A stretch of 43,658 nt of DNA from Lachnospiraceae bacterium YSD2013 (GCA_900100895.1 FMTX01000028.1:1-43658), one strand, 5' to 3'. Shown: positions 16,247-23,589, counted from the stretch's first letter. The notes: generated from the letters alone by a model not told the origin. Translations and numbers: made by a program.

Positions 16247-16717
16247 ATGGTAATATCAGGTATTTCAAGCATGCAGAGCATAGACCCTGCAAAAACAAAA
16301 GCACAGAAGGCTGAGGGCTTTACAAGAGGAGCTTCTTTTGCCGCAATTTTAAACGGCGAGCAGCAGAAATGTCCCTACAAACACCTGGCCAAAGACGGTC
16401 TGATTGAGTACAACGGCGTAGTCTTCGAGTGCGATTACAATACGAACTCAATATGCCTCGGCGACATGTCCGACCCTAAGAAAGTGCTGAACATCAGCCT
16501 CCCGAGCGGCGGCAGCCTGCGCGTCAACGTCGAGAGCATCGGCGGACTATCCAAGGCAGCAGGAATGTTTTCTCCCGCAGACCTTAACGCAATCATGCGA
16601 GCAATATCCCAGTACAATCACTTCACGAGCAAGCTTAACGAGGCAGAAGAGGAAGAAATTGAAACCGTTGAGAACCTTGCCGAGGGTGGCGAGGCGGTAA
16701 AAGAAGAGGAAGCGTAA
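16247..16717 (+). CDS. Uncharacterised protein with acidic tail
   Basis: A 156-residue protein. The N-terminal ~45 residues are Ser/Ala/Lys rich and include a SFAAILNGEQ segment. A compact centre (about 50-115) has a CDYNTNSICLGD stretch and predicted beta strands. The tail is almost wholly Glu/Ala. ATG 16247 is chosen over GTG 16214 and ATG 16241 because GGAAAGG ends 6 nt before it. A 6-bp stem (16182-16187 / 16201-16206) sits upstream. Function unknown; it is paired with the gene at 15583. Confidence 0.65.
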   Translation: MVISGISSMQSIDPAKTKAQKAEGFTRGASFAAILNGEQQKCPYKHLAKDGLIEYNGVVFECDYNTNSICLGDMSDPKKVLNISLPSGGSLRVNVESIGGLSKAAGMFSPADLNAIMRAISQYNHFTSKLNEAEEEEIETVENLAEGGEAVKEEEA

Positions 16718-16737
16718 AATCGCATGGCATAGATGCA

Positions 16738-17316
16738 TCATTCATCTAACATCAGTTTACCTGCTTTGGCCTTTCTATGAAGGCGTTCCATTTGCTCTTT
16801 CTCAATTTTCTTAATGCTTTTCTTGGAAGCAAGATGATTGTCTAATGTATCGATTTCGGAAGCGACGCTATCCTTATCCTTGCTGGCAAGAATTCTCTGG
16901 TAAAAGAACGAATTAATTTGGCGATCCAGCTGTCTGGAACTCCAACCGCATTTGGCTGCTTCTTCAAGATAGAATTGACGAGCAGCTTCGTCTTCAACCT
17001 TCATGAGCGCTCTATAATGAGTCCAGCTCAATTCAGGACGCAGTGCGTCCTGAATTGGAAATGTATTGTAAAACCTACGCATATTTCTAAGATTGCTAAC
17101 ATCAAAGCCTTTACCGAACTCAGAAGTCAGCTTATCATAAAGAAATTGCAGAAGTTGCTTATAATTGAGCCTTAATAATAGGTATTGCAAGCGTTTCGGG
17201 TAACCGAAGCTCTTTTTGGAGCCAAAGCTTGGATAAAATCGTTGGTCAGGGCGAGAGTTTTTGTCCGTTGGGTAAAAGAAAGTGTTTTTTAGGAAGATTA
17301 TCCTTGATATAATCAA
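16738..17316 (-). pseudogene. YhcG/DUF1016 nuclease-family remnant
   Basis: The readable frame is 192 codons. Residues about 60-145 match the DUF1016 (YhcG) N-terminal domain very well: LTSEFGKGFDVSNLRNMRRF, then ALRPELSWTHYRALMKV, then ARQFYLEEAAKCGWSSRQLDRQI. Full-length proteins of this family are about 330-350 residues and end in a PDDEXK nuclease domain. Here that domain is missing and the first ~50 residues look out of frame. I read it as a decayed gene. The region is also more AT-rich than its neighbours, consistent with transfer. Confidence 0.8.
17029..17057. repeat. 29-bp near-perfect palindrome inside the YhcG remnant
   Basis: Positions 17029-17042 and 17044-17057 are exact reverse complements (14 bp) around a single G. 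It encodes part of the conserved LRPELSW region, so it may be a by-product of coding sequence. Confidence 0.8.
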
Positions 17317-17343
17317 ATTCAGAGAACTATTGAGGAGGGCACC

Positions 17344-17664
17344 ATGATAACAGTTAATCTTTATTATAAGGGAACAAACGGCAATGCGCGTTCTTTTGCC
17401 GAGGAGATGGAGAAGTCCGGGATTGCGGATGCTATAAGGGCGGAGGAAGGAAACTTAAGGTATCAGTATTTTCAGCCGATTGGTGATTCCGAGACGGTTC
17501 TTTTGATAGATTCTTGGACTGACCAGGCGGCGATAGATGCGCACCATGCTTCGCCGATGATGGAGCAGTTAGCTAAGCTTCGCGACAAGTATGACCTTAA
17601 CATGACGGTGGAGAGGTTTGTCAGCGATGAGTATGAGGCGGATAAGAAGTTTATAAGGCAGTAA
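17344..17664 (+). CDS. ABM-fold (quinol monooxygenase-like) protein
   Basis: A 106-residue protein of the antibiotic biosynthesis monooxygenase (dimeric alpha+beta barrel) fold. It shows an initial beta strand MITVNLYY, a long helix with FAEEMEKSG, a NLRYQYFQP strand, VLLIDSWTDQAAIDAHHAS, and a final MTVERF strand. This order matches YgiN-like proteins. Members oxidise quinols or act as heme or small-molecule binding proteins; the substrate here is unknown. GGAGG lies before the ATG. The methyltransferase gene follows 25 nt later. Confidence 0.85.
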   Translation: MITVNLYYKGTNGNARSFAEEMEKSGIADAIRAEEGNLRYQYFQPIGDSETVLLIDSWTDQAAIDAHHASPMMEQLAKLRDKYDLNMTVERFVSDEYEADKKFIRQ

Positions 17665-17689
17665 TCGAGAATGGACATGGAGAAAAACG

Positions 17690-18508
17690 ATGGGTAACGA
17701 ATTGAATGAGCAGGAGAAAAAAGTAATAGAGCAATATGCCGGATTTCCTGAGTGGAAGAGACTGAGCTATACCAAGGCTCATGAAACCGAATTCATAGTA
17801 ACTATGCATTATTTGCACAAATACCTTACCCCCGGAGCTAAGATAGCCGATGTGGGTGCCGGAGGCGGAGTGTATACAAAGGCTTTGGCTGATGAAGGGT
17901 ATAAGGTTGATGCTGTAGAACTTACACCCGAATATGTGAAGCATATGAAAGAGGAATTTGCGGGGAATGAACATATCAGGGTTTTTGAAGGTAATGCGAA
18001 AGATTTGCATTTCCTGAATGATAATGAATACGACCTTGTTTTGGTAATGGGACCCATTTACAGTATAAAGGATTTTGAAGACCGAAAACGAGCGTGCAAA
18101 GAAGCACTTAGAATAGCTAAGCCGGGCGCACCTGTTTTTATTGCCTTTTGCCTTCAGGACGCACCGTTAGTTCATGAGATTTTTATGTCAGAAGACCCGG
18201 CAAGCGAAATAACTGAAATAGGTTATGACAGAGAAACGGCTCTGGTGACTGATAATACAGGCTCTTCCAGACTTCTTGATATAATTCCCACAGTGGACGA
18301 GCTGATAGACGCAGTGTGCAAAGAAAATGACGCTAAGAAAGTATGCAGATTTGCGCAGGACGGAATATCACAGATAATAGGCCAACAAGTGAATTCCATG
18401 TCTGAGAAATCTTATGTCGAGTGGATTCAATATCTTATTGCAACAGCAGAGCGGCCGGACTTGATGGGTTTCTCGGATCATATCGTGCAGGTGCTTAAGA
18501 AACTGTAA
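17690..18508 (+). CDS. Class I SAM-dependent methyltransferase
   Basis: A 272-residue cytosolic protein with the Rossmann SAM site ADVGAGGGVYTKAL (about residues 55-68), an acidic end of strand 2 (VDAVELT), and a YDLVLVMGPIYS motif 4 region near residue 120. The acceptor is unknown; the fold resembles small-molecule methyltransferases of the UbiE/Methyltransf_11 group. It is followed at 32 nt by a GNAT acetyltransferase, so the small operon 17344-19467 may modify small molecules, though no shared substrate is apparent. Confidence 0.88.
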   Translation: MGNELNEQEKKVIEQYAGFPEWKRLSYTKAHETEFIVTMHYLHKYLTPGAKIADVGAGGGVYTKALADEGYKVDAVELTPEYVKHMKEEFAGNEHIRVFEGNAKDLHFLNDNEYDLVLVMGPIYSIKDFEDRKRACKEALRIAKPGAPVFIAFCLQDAPLVHEIFMSEDPASEITEIGYDRETALVTDNTGSSRLLDIIPTVDELIDAVCKENDAKKVCRFAQDGISQIIGQQVNSMSEKSYVEWIQYLIATAERPDLMGFSDHIVQVLKKL

Positions 18509-18539
18509 TTTCAGCTTATACGAATAAAAGGATATACAA

Positions 18540-19016
18540 ATGTTTAAATACAGAGAAATGACAGAGGCAGATAATGAAGCGGTAGCCGCACTTGTCAGAG
18601 ATAATCTAAAAAAGTTTGGGCTTGATATTCCCGGGACAGTGTATTTTGATGCCGGTCTTGATCGGCTTAGCGACTTTTATGGGAATGATGAGCGCAGATA
18701 TTTTGTAGTAGAAGACAAAGATGGAAGAGTAATCGGTGGAATCGGTTTTGCGAGATTTGAACCGATGAAGGACACTGCCGAACTTCAGAAACTGTATCTG
18801 ATCGATTCTGCCAAGGGCTTCGGACTGGGCTACGAGTTGATTGGATTTATAGAAGATAAAATGCGTGATGCGGGTTATAAGCAGTCGTACCTTGAAACGC
18901 ATGACAATCTTCAGGCAGCTATTCACATATATGGAAAATGCGGTTATAAAGAAATTGACCGACCGAAAGAAGTTGGGCATTCAGCAATGAACAGATTTTT
19001 TCTTAAGACGCTGTAG
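18540..19016 (+). CDS. GNAT-family N-acetyltransferase
   Basis: A 158-residue protein with the GNAT layout: an N-terminal strand-helix, the strand with VIGGIGFARFE, the LQKLYLIDSAKGFGLGYELI acetyl-CoA region (about 85-105) with a variant of the Q/RxxGxG/A signature, and the C-terminal YGKCGYKEIDRP. It transfers an acetyl group from acetyl-CoA to an amine; the substrate is not predictable. The ATG follows AAAGGA. It is tightly followed (13 nt) by the Cys miniprotein pair. Confidence 0.9.
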   Translation: MFKYREMTEADNEAVAALVRDNLKKFGLDIPGTVYFDAGLDRLSDFYGNDERRYFVVEDKDGRVIGGIGFARFEPMKDTAELQKLYLIDSAKGFGLGYELIGFIEDKMRDAGYKQSYLETHDNLQAAIHIYGKCGYKEIDRPKEVGHSAMNRFFLKTL

Positions 19017-19029
19017 GAGGCAGGAGTTT

Positions 19030-19257
19030 ATGGAGATTAAATCTCTTCTCATCAAAGATACTACAAAAGAAGAGCGAGAGCGGATTATCAGAGAATCCAT
19101 GGACTGCGGAGGCGGATGCGAGAACTGCTCATCCTGCTGGCTGGGCGGCGGTTCGCCCCGGGACATCTATCAGGATTATATCGATGGGAAGCGTGAGCTT
19201 AAAGAAATCAATGCCGAGTACATGGAACAGTACCGTCAGGGCAGGAATATTATGTGA
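19030..19257 (+). CDS. Cys-motif miniprotein, paralogue 2
   Basis: A 75-residue protein related to the 9993 product: IKSLLIKDTTKEERERI, then a Gly/Cys-rich middle with CENCSSC, then IYQDYIDGKRELKEINAEY. It has more cysteines than paralogue 1, and a GGG stretch separates the Cys motif from the YQDYIDG block. The ATG has GGAGGCAGGAG upstream. The third family member begins 9 nt downstream, so they are cotranscribed. Function is unknown; a metal-binding or peptide-precursor role is possible but unsupported. Confidence 0.8.
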   Translation: MEIKSLLIKDTTKEERERIIRESMDCGGGCENCSSCWLGGGSPRDIYQDYIDGKRELKEINAEYMEQYRQGRNIM

Positions 19258-19266
19258 GGTGCTGCT

Positions 19267-19467
19267 ATGATTGATGCACCGAAGATTGAAGAGTCCTCTG
19301 AAGAGGAGCGCAGAGCGTTCATAAAAGAAAAATACCCATGCATTGCTGACTGTGATATGTGTGGCCTTTGTAAAGTGTTTCACGGCAAAGATCCCGAGAA
19401 CGCCTATGATGATTATATAAAGGGTATACGTTCTTTTGCGGATGTATCGGGTGACTACAAACGTTGA
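19267..19467 (+). CDS. Cys-motif miniprotein, paralogue 3
   Basis: A 66-residue, more divergent family member: EESSEEERRAFIKEKYPC, then CDMCGLC, then AYDDYIKGIRSFADV. The order of an Glu/Arg-rich helix, CxxCxxC and a YxDYIxG block is kept. GTGAGG precedes the ATG. The stop codon lies at the edge of a strong terminator, ending the operon that starts at the ABM protein. Confidence 0.78.
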   Translation: MIDAPKIEESSEEERRAFIKEKYPCIADCDMCGLCKVFHGKDPENAYDDYIKGIRSFADVSGDYKR

Positions 19468-19500
19468 AAAAGGGCTAAGCCTTTCGGCTTAACCCTTTTT
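19467..19500. terminator. Terminator after the miniprotein pair
   Basis: Stem 19467-19474 / 19493-19500 and 19476-19481 / 19486-19491 around one C-A mismatch, with a TTTC loop and five T at the end. The A-rich opposite side makes it potentially bidirectional. Confidence 0.9.
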
Positions 19501-19506
19501 GATGTC

Positions 19507-19527
19507 TGCGGAAGATGGGACTTGAAC
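19507..19527 (-). repeat. 21-bp copy of a tRNA-Leu 3' end (putative att scar)
   Basis: The sequence is identical to 23735-23755, the last 21 bases of tRNA-Leu(AAG), in the same orientation. It stands alone, without the rest of a tRNA. Direct repeats of a tRNA 3' end are the usual product of tyrosine-recombinase integration, so 19507-23755 may be or may have been an inserted segment. Confidence 0.75.
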
Positions 19528-19793
19528 AGAGAACCACATAGAAAATACTGATAAAAAGGAGGTTTTTCGGCACCGCATGATTAGGGAACCCAAGTAGGGA
19601 ACCCAAGCCTCCATTTTTTACGATCAAGAAGCTTGGCTGAAATTTACTGACATACCTGAAGAAATATAAGAAACATCGGTACTTGCCACACCGTCGGCAC
19701 CTACTTGAACCCAACCGTCCGCTTAAAAATCCAGTAAAGAAAGGAGTGCAGGACCGATACTTACTGGGTACAATATTGGGTACAAAAGTTTTA
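19528..19793. other. Gene-free stretch next to the tRNA scar
   Basis: No supported gene. It contains a 13-bp tandem duplication (19582-19594 and 19595-19607) and two GGGTACAA words at 19767-19790. Short broken frames may be the tail of a lost integrase-type gene, but I could not identify any conserved integrase motif. Confidence 0.5.
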
Positions 19794-21212
19794 TTAAATA
19801 AACAAACTGTCCGGTCCTACATCGTTCTGAACTACATCTGAATACTCATTTCGCTTATATCCGTTTGAGGTAACAAGCGTAACATGAACCGACTTCTTAG
19901 GCTTAACTTCTTCAGTAAAAGAAGCCACCTTGTTAATCAGGTTTTCTCTATAATCTGCGGTTATTTCATAAGGTTTATCAGTACATTTCATCTCACAAAG
20001 ATTAATAACATCATCTCGTCTGTCTATTAAAAGGTCTATCTGCGCGCCGCCTTTTATTTTTTTGCTCTTCCAAGAATAATCAGAACTTTCGATTCCTGAT
20101 ATACCGAGTGCCGCCTTTATCTGCGGAATGTGCTCTAAACATACGGTTTCAAAAGCATTTCCTCGCCACGCATAATAGTCGGGTGATTTGATAAACGACT
20201 GCCATGATTTAATCTTTCCGCTACGGAAGTACAAGCAGAAGAGTACGAAGGGGTCTATAACCTGATAGAAGCTGCCCTTCTGGGAAGTAGTAATGTTCTT
20301 ATACTGTCGTATAAAGCCACACTGTTCTAACTCCCTGAGCGCTTTGGTGAGTCCTTCGCCATCTGCAACGCCTGATTTGTCTACAAGGTCGGTTCTTTGG
20401 AGCCCGCGCTTCTGACCGGCGATAGTCTCGATAATCTTTACATGGTTATTCGGTTTTTTAAATAAAGACTTGAAGAGCTGATCATATTCGTAATGCAAAT
20501 CACCTCTTTCGTCAAAGATTAAGCTATCGACATTCTGAGCCAAACTGAGCCTGCTATCCAACAGATTCAAATAATATGGTATTCCTCCGAATATCATGTA
20601 GCTTTCAATCATCTGGTCGCGGTTAAGGCCGATTCCGTTGTCATGATAGAAACGCTTGCATTCACCCAGACTAAAAGGATTGATATGCATCTGCTTGGTT
20701 ATTCTGTTATGAAATCCGCCCTTATCGTTGAGGATATTGCTGATAATCCATGAAGTGGCCGAACCGCATACTATCAGCAGAAGGTCTTCCTGAGATGAAC
20801 CCCAGCTGTTCCAAAAGTAATCGAATGCCGACTTAAAATCGGACCTGGCAGTATCCATCCAAGGCACTTCATCTATAAAAACTACTTTTTTGCCACTGGA
20901 CGCGTCGCGATATACGCCTTTAGACTCTAATATCTTGCGGAGACGTCTGAATGCTTCAAACCAATCTTTTGGAATCGAGCCTGTTTCATCACCGTAATAA
21001 GATAGAGATTCGTTAAACGCTTTTAACTGATTCTTTGTCTTTTGCTCAGGAATACCGGTAGTGTAAAAAGAAAACTTTTCGTTAAAGAACTCTCGAATCA
21101 GATAAGTCTTTCCTACACGTCTGCGGCCATACACGACTAAGAATTCAGGTCTTTTAGACTCCAGACACCTCGTTATTATGTCCTTTTCTCTTTCTCTTCC
21201 AATTATGTTCAT
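19794..21212 (-). CDS. AAA+ ATPase of the archaeal-ATPase/DUF234 type
   Basis: A 472-residue STAND-like ATPase. Walker A is YGRRRVGKTYL (about residues 28-38) and Walker B is VVFIDEVPWM (about 108-118). A winged-helix segment follows, and then a C-terminal DUF234 nuclease-like domain (about 340-450) with the motif GGAQIDLLIDRRDDVINLCEMK, which carries D...E-K residues typical of restriction-like folds. The family is abundant in gut Firmicutes and Bacteroidetes, and its role is unsettled. The ATG at 21212 has a distant GAGGGG. The leader contains three copies of a 16-bp repeat directly after the promoter. It is isolated and lies inside the tRNA-bounded segment. Confidence 0.9.
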   Translation of the reverse strand: MNIIGREREKDIITRCLESKRPEFLVVYGRRRVGKTYLIREFFNEKFSFYTTGIPEQKTKNQLKAFNESLSYYGDETGSIPKDWFEAFRRLRKILESKGVYRDASSGKKVVFIDEVPWMDTARSDFKSAFDYFWNSWGSSQEDLLLIVCGSATSWIISNILNDKGGFHNRITKQMHINPFSLGECKRFYHDNGIGLNRDQMIESYMIFGGIPYYLNLLDSRLSLAQNVDSLIFDERGDLHYEYDQLFKSLFKKPNNHVKIIETIAGQKRGLQRTDLVDKSGVADGEGLTKALRELEQCGFIRQYKNITTSQKGSFYQVIDPFVLFCLYFRSGKIKSWQSFIKSPDYYAWRGNAFETVCLEHIPQIKAALGISGIESSDYSWKSKKIKGGAQIDLLIDRRDDVINLCEMKCTDKPYEITADYRENLINKVASFTEEVKPKKSVHVTLVTSNGYKRNEYSDVVQNDVGPDSLFI

Positions 21213-21228
21213 AATGCACTAACCCCTC

Positions 21229-21306
21229 TATAATCTGCTGAAACTGGTAAAAAACGATAGGTTTCAGCAGATTATAAGCATTTTTGACGCTATAATCTGC
21301 TGAAAC
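21229..21306. repeat. Three copies of a 16-bp repeat in the ATPase leader
   Basis: TATAATCTGCTGAAAC occurs exactly at 21229-21244 and 21291-21306, and as its exact reverse complement at 21261-21276. Starts are 32 and 30 bp apart. Copy three begins at the predicted transcription start. Copies one and two, or two and three, can form 16-bp stems in RNA. It may be an operator for autoregulation or an RNA element. Confidence 0.9.
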
Positions 21307-21313
21307 TATAATT

Positions 21314-21342
21314 ATCATAGTATTTTCGAGGTAGTATGTCAA
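21314..21342 (-). promoter_or_regulatory. Consensus promoter of the DUF234 ATPase gene
   Basis: On the minus strand, TTGACA (21342-21337), a 17-bp spacer and TATGAT (21319-21314). The start site would fall near 21307, so the first 80 nt of the transcript contain the three 16-bp repeats. Confidence 0.8.
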
Positions 21343-21380
21343 GTTTGTATGATGAATTCGGAGATGGTTAATGACACTAA

Positions 21381-21455
21381 GTTATGACACCGCTCAATAC
21401 CCCTATTTTTCGTATAAGAATAACCGGTGTCATAACTGTTGAGTTTTGACACCGG
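21381..21455. repeat. TGACACCG inverted and direct repeats
   Basis: The 12-mer GTTATGACACCG (21381-21392) recurs as its exact reverse complement at 21425-21436, and a third partial copy, TGACACCGG, lies at 21447-21455. The group lies between the ATPase promoter and the 3' end of the frameshifted gene and is not explained by either. Confidence 0.8.
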
Positions 21456-21462
21456 TTTTAAT

Positions 21463-21809
21463 CTAGAAATAGCAGAAAATATCGTCGCCATCTATTGTGA
21501 TTTTGTTTGCATCAGGATCATACTTTATTTCTAAATTTAAATTCAATTCATTGATATGAATAGTAAACGTTTCTTTGTCATATTCAACTTGAAATCTATA
21601 AGCAAAAACCTCTAAGACTATATGGTCGCGATTATACGTGCCTTCAATATATTCGGCGGTGTAGTTTTCATCGGTCTTATAGTAATTATTAAAGCAATAA
21701 TCTAGATATCCGGCTCCTCAATGCGTAATTGCTTTTCATATTCGATAACTTTATCGATATAATCGGCAGAAAAAGGTACTACGCAGTAATCCATGTGAGA
21801 ATTATTCAT
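21463..21809 (-). pseudogene. Frameshifted small gene, function unknown
   Basis: A good ribosome binding site (AAGGAG) precedes an ATG at 21809 that opens 35 codons ending at a TAG (21704-21702). A second frame, open from 21717 to the TAG at 21465-21463, continues for 84 codons of plausible protein rich in Tyr, Glu, Asp and beta-strand-like alternation, and has no usable start near its beginning. Joining the two gives a protein of about 115 residues. I read this as one gene broken by a 1-nt shift within about 21702-21720; programmed frameshifting or a sequencing error are alternatives. Confidence 0.65.
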
Positions 21810-21935
21810 GTTTTTGCTCCTTGAGGGTAAGTGCTTAGACTATTTTATCATAAGAATACGGGGGAGTGAGAAAAAACTCTTGACGAATTATCAATAATAG
21901 GCGTAGAAATGTAATTGGAATTGGAGGTAAATAAT

Positions 21936-23120
21936 ATGGCAAGAAAAGTTGTATTGGCAGGCGCATGCAGAACTGCAATCGGAACAATGGGAGGCACACT
22001 CTCCACAACACCCGCACCCGCCCTTGGAACAATCGTAATCAAGGAAGCACTTAAGAGAGCGGGAGTAAAGCCCGAGCAGGTTGATGAAGTTTATATGGGC
22101 TGTGTTATTCAGGCAGGCCTTGGACAGAACCCCGCGAGACAGGCAGCGGTAAATGCAGGAATTCCCGTTGAAGTTCCCGCAACTACAATTAATGTGCTTT
22201 GCGGATCAGGTCTTCACTGTGTAAACCTTGCAGCAAAGCTTATCAGCATGGGCGATGCAGATATCATCGTGGCAGGCGGTATGGAAAACATGTCCATGGC
22301 ACCTTACCTTTTACAGCAGGGACGTTACGGATACCGTATGGGCTCAGGTGAACTTCAGGATGCAATGATAAAGGATGCCTTAACAGATGCTTTTGGCGGA
22401 TACCACATGGGTATGACAGCAGAAAACATTGCAGAGCAGTGGCACTTAACAAGAGAGCAGCTTGATGAATTTGCAGCTTGGTCACAGAACAAGGCAGAAA
22501 AGGCCATTGCAGAAGGCAAGTTCAAGGAAGAAATTGTTCCCGTTGAAGTAAAGAAAAAGAAAGAAACAATTATTTTTGATACAGATGAAGGTCCTCGTAA
22601 AGGCGTTACCGTTGAAGGTATTTCAGGCCTTAAGCCTGCCTTCAAGAAGGACGGCGGAGTTGTTACCGCAGCCAACTCTTCAGGTATCAACGATGCAGCT
22701 TCATGTATCATCGTTATGAGTGAAGAAAAGGCAAAAGAATTAGGCGTTAAGCCTCTTGGCACATGGATTGCCGGTGAACTCGCAGGCGTTGAGCCCAGCA
22801 TTATGGGTATCGGTCCTGTAGCCGCAACCAGAAAAGTAATGAAGAAGGCAGGCTATTCAATCGGCGATTTCGATTTGATCGAAGCAAACGAAGCTTTCGC
22901 AGCACAGTCTGTAGCCGTTCAGCATGACCTTGGCTTCTCAAAGGACATCCTAAACGTAAACGGCGGCGCTATCGCTTTAGGCCATCCCGTTGGATGCTCA
23001 GGTAACAGAATTTTAGTTACCCTTCTTTACGAAATGCAGAGACGTAAAGCAAACAAAGGCCTAGCAACCCTCTGCGTAGGCGGTGGCATGGGCTGCGCAG
23101 CAATTGTTGAGCGCTACTAA
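21936..23120 (+). CDS. thlA: Acetyl-CoA C-acetyltransferase (thiolase)
   Basis: The enzyme condenses two acetyl-CoA to acetoacetyl-CoA, the first step of the butyrate/butanol pathway, or works in reverse. The 394-residue protein has all catalytic residues: Cys89 in LCGSGLHCV, His350 in [10 protein letters not shown] and Cys380 in CVGGGMG. The ATG at 21936 follows GGAGGT; an in-frame TTG at 21915 lies upstream of that site and is not the start. A TTGACG at about 21883 may be the -35. Other butyrate genes (hbd, crt, bcd) are not adjacent. It lies inside the segment bounded by tRNA-Leu repeats, which is unexpected for a core enzyme. Confidence 0.96.
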   Translation: MARKVVLAGACRTAIGTMGGTLSTTPAPALGTIVIKEALKRAGVKPEQVDEVYMGCVIQAGLGQNPARQAAVNAGIPVEVPATTINVLCGSGLHCVNLAAKLISMGDADIIVAGGMENMSMAPYLLQQGRYGYRMGSGELQDAMIKDALTDAFGGYHMGMTAENIAEQWHLTREQLDEFAAWSQNKAEKAIAEGKFKEEIVPVEVKKKKETIIFDTDEGPRKGVTVEGISGLKPAFKKDGGVVTAANSSGINDAASCIIVMSEEKAKELGVKPLGTWIAGELAGVEPSIMGIGPVAATRKVMKKAGYSIGDFDLIEANEAFAAQSVAVQHDLGFSKDILNVNGGAIALGHPVGCSGNRILVTLLYEMQRRKANKGLATLCVGGGMGCAAIVERY

Positions 23121-23176
23121 TTGCTACCTCAAATGGTCCTAAGGGACGGGGGTAGCGGTCCATTTAAGCTAAAATT

Positions 23177-23205
23177 AAAGGACATCCGGTTGGATGTCCT
23201 TTTTT
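23177..23205 (+). terminator. Terminator of the thiolase gene
   Basis: Eleven-base-pair stem 23177-23187 / 23192-23202 with a GGTT loop, ending in six T. Confidence 0.92.
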
Positions 23206-23256
23206 GTTACCGAAGTGGTGGGGTGGATTCTCTTATAGCAGGTGCGCGTGGTGGTT

Positions 23257-23589
23257 TTTGACTAAATCAGGTGGAAAGCAGATTCCTAGTCAAGGATTTC
23301 GGGCTTTTTAGGAACACGTGGACCACCTTTTTTGACTAAGGTAAAGCATAATGGAAATTTTAGTCAAAGATTTTTGGAAAATAGGAAGATCACGATGGCG
23401 ATTATTTGACTAAAAAGAATTGTCAGAGCTTTCTCAGTCAAAAATCCTCTTTTATTAAACATCAAAAAGAACAAATTCATTGACTAAGAGAAGGAGAATG
23501 ATTTCTTTTAGTCAAAAATGAAATTTACAGTGGGATTATATTCAAGAATTCTTTGACTAAATTTAGCGAAATAATGGCTATGGGTCAAA
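23257..23589. repeat. Five-unit 74-bp-period array of inverted 9-bp motifs
   Basis: The 9-mer TTTGACTAA starts at 23257, 23331, 23405, 23479 (first base A) and 23552. Its reverse complement TTAGTCAAA, or a close variant, starts exactly 29 bp later each time: 23286, 23360, 23434, 23508 and 23581. The period is 74, 74, 74 and 73 bp. The 20 nt between the two motifs and the 35-36 nt between units show no clear conservation. No gene is visible in the region 23206-23734. Each unit could form a hairpin with a 9-bp stem and 20-nt loop, or bind a protein as paired half-sites. It does not fit CRISPR, where the whole repeat is conserved. The class is unknown. Confidence 0.9.

Noticed and set aside
19528-19793. 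Surviving integrase gene next to the tRNA scar
   Set aside because: No frame of useful length and no R-H-R-Y recombinase motif could be found; only short repeats remain.
23271-23560. Short peptides encoded by array units (for example an ATG frame at 23351 ending in the next TTTGACTAA)
   Set aside because: The 36-nt gap keeps frame from TTAGTCAAA to TTTGACTAA, so each unit can be read as a short peptide. Only motif-derived residues recur, starts are inconsistent and one unit is 73 bp, so chance is sufficient.
23257-23565. TTGACT motifs of the array as promoter -35 boxes
   Set aside because: No -10 box lies 16-18 bp downstream of the copies on either strand.
23257-23589. The 74-bp array read as a CRISPR array
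   Set aside because: The conserved parts are only 9-bp inverted ends; the 20 nt between them vary, whereas a CRISPR repeat is conserved end to end. No cas gene is nearby.
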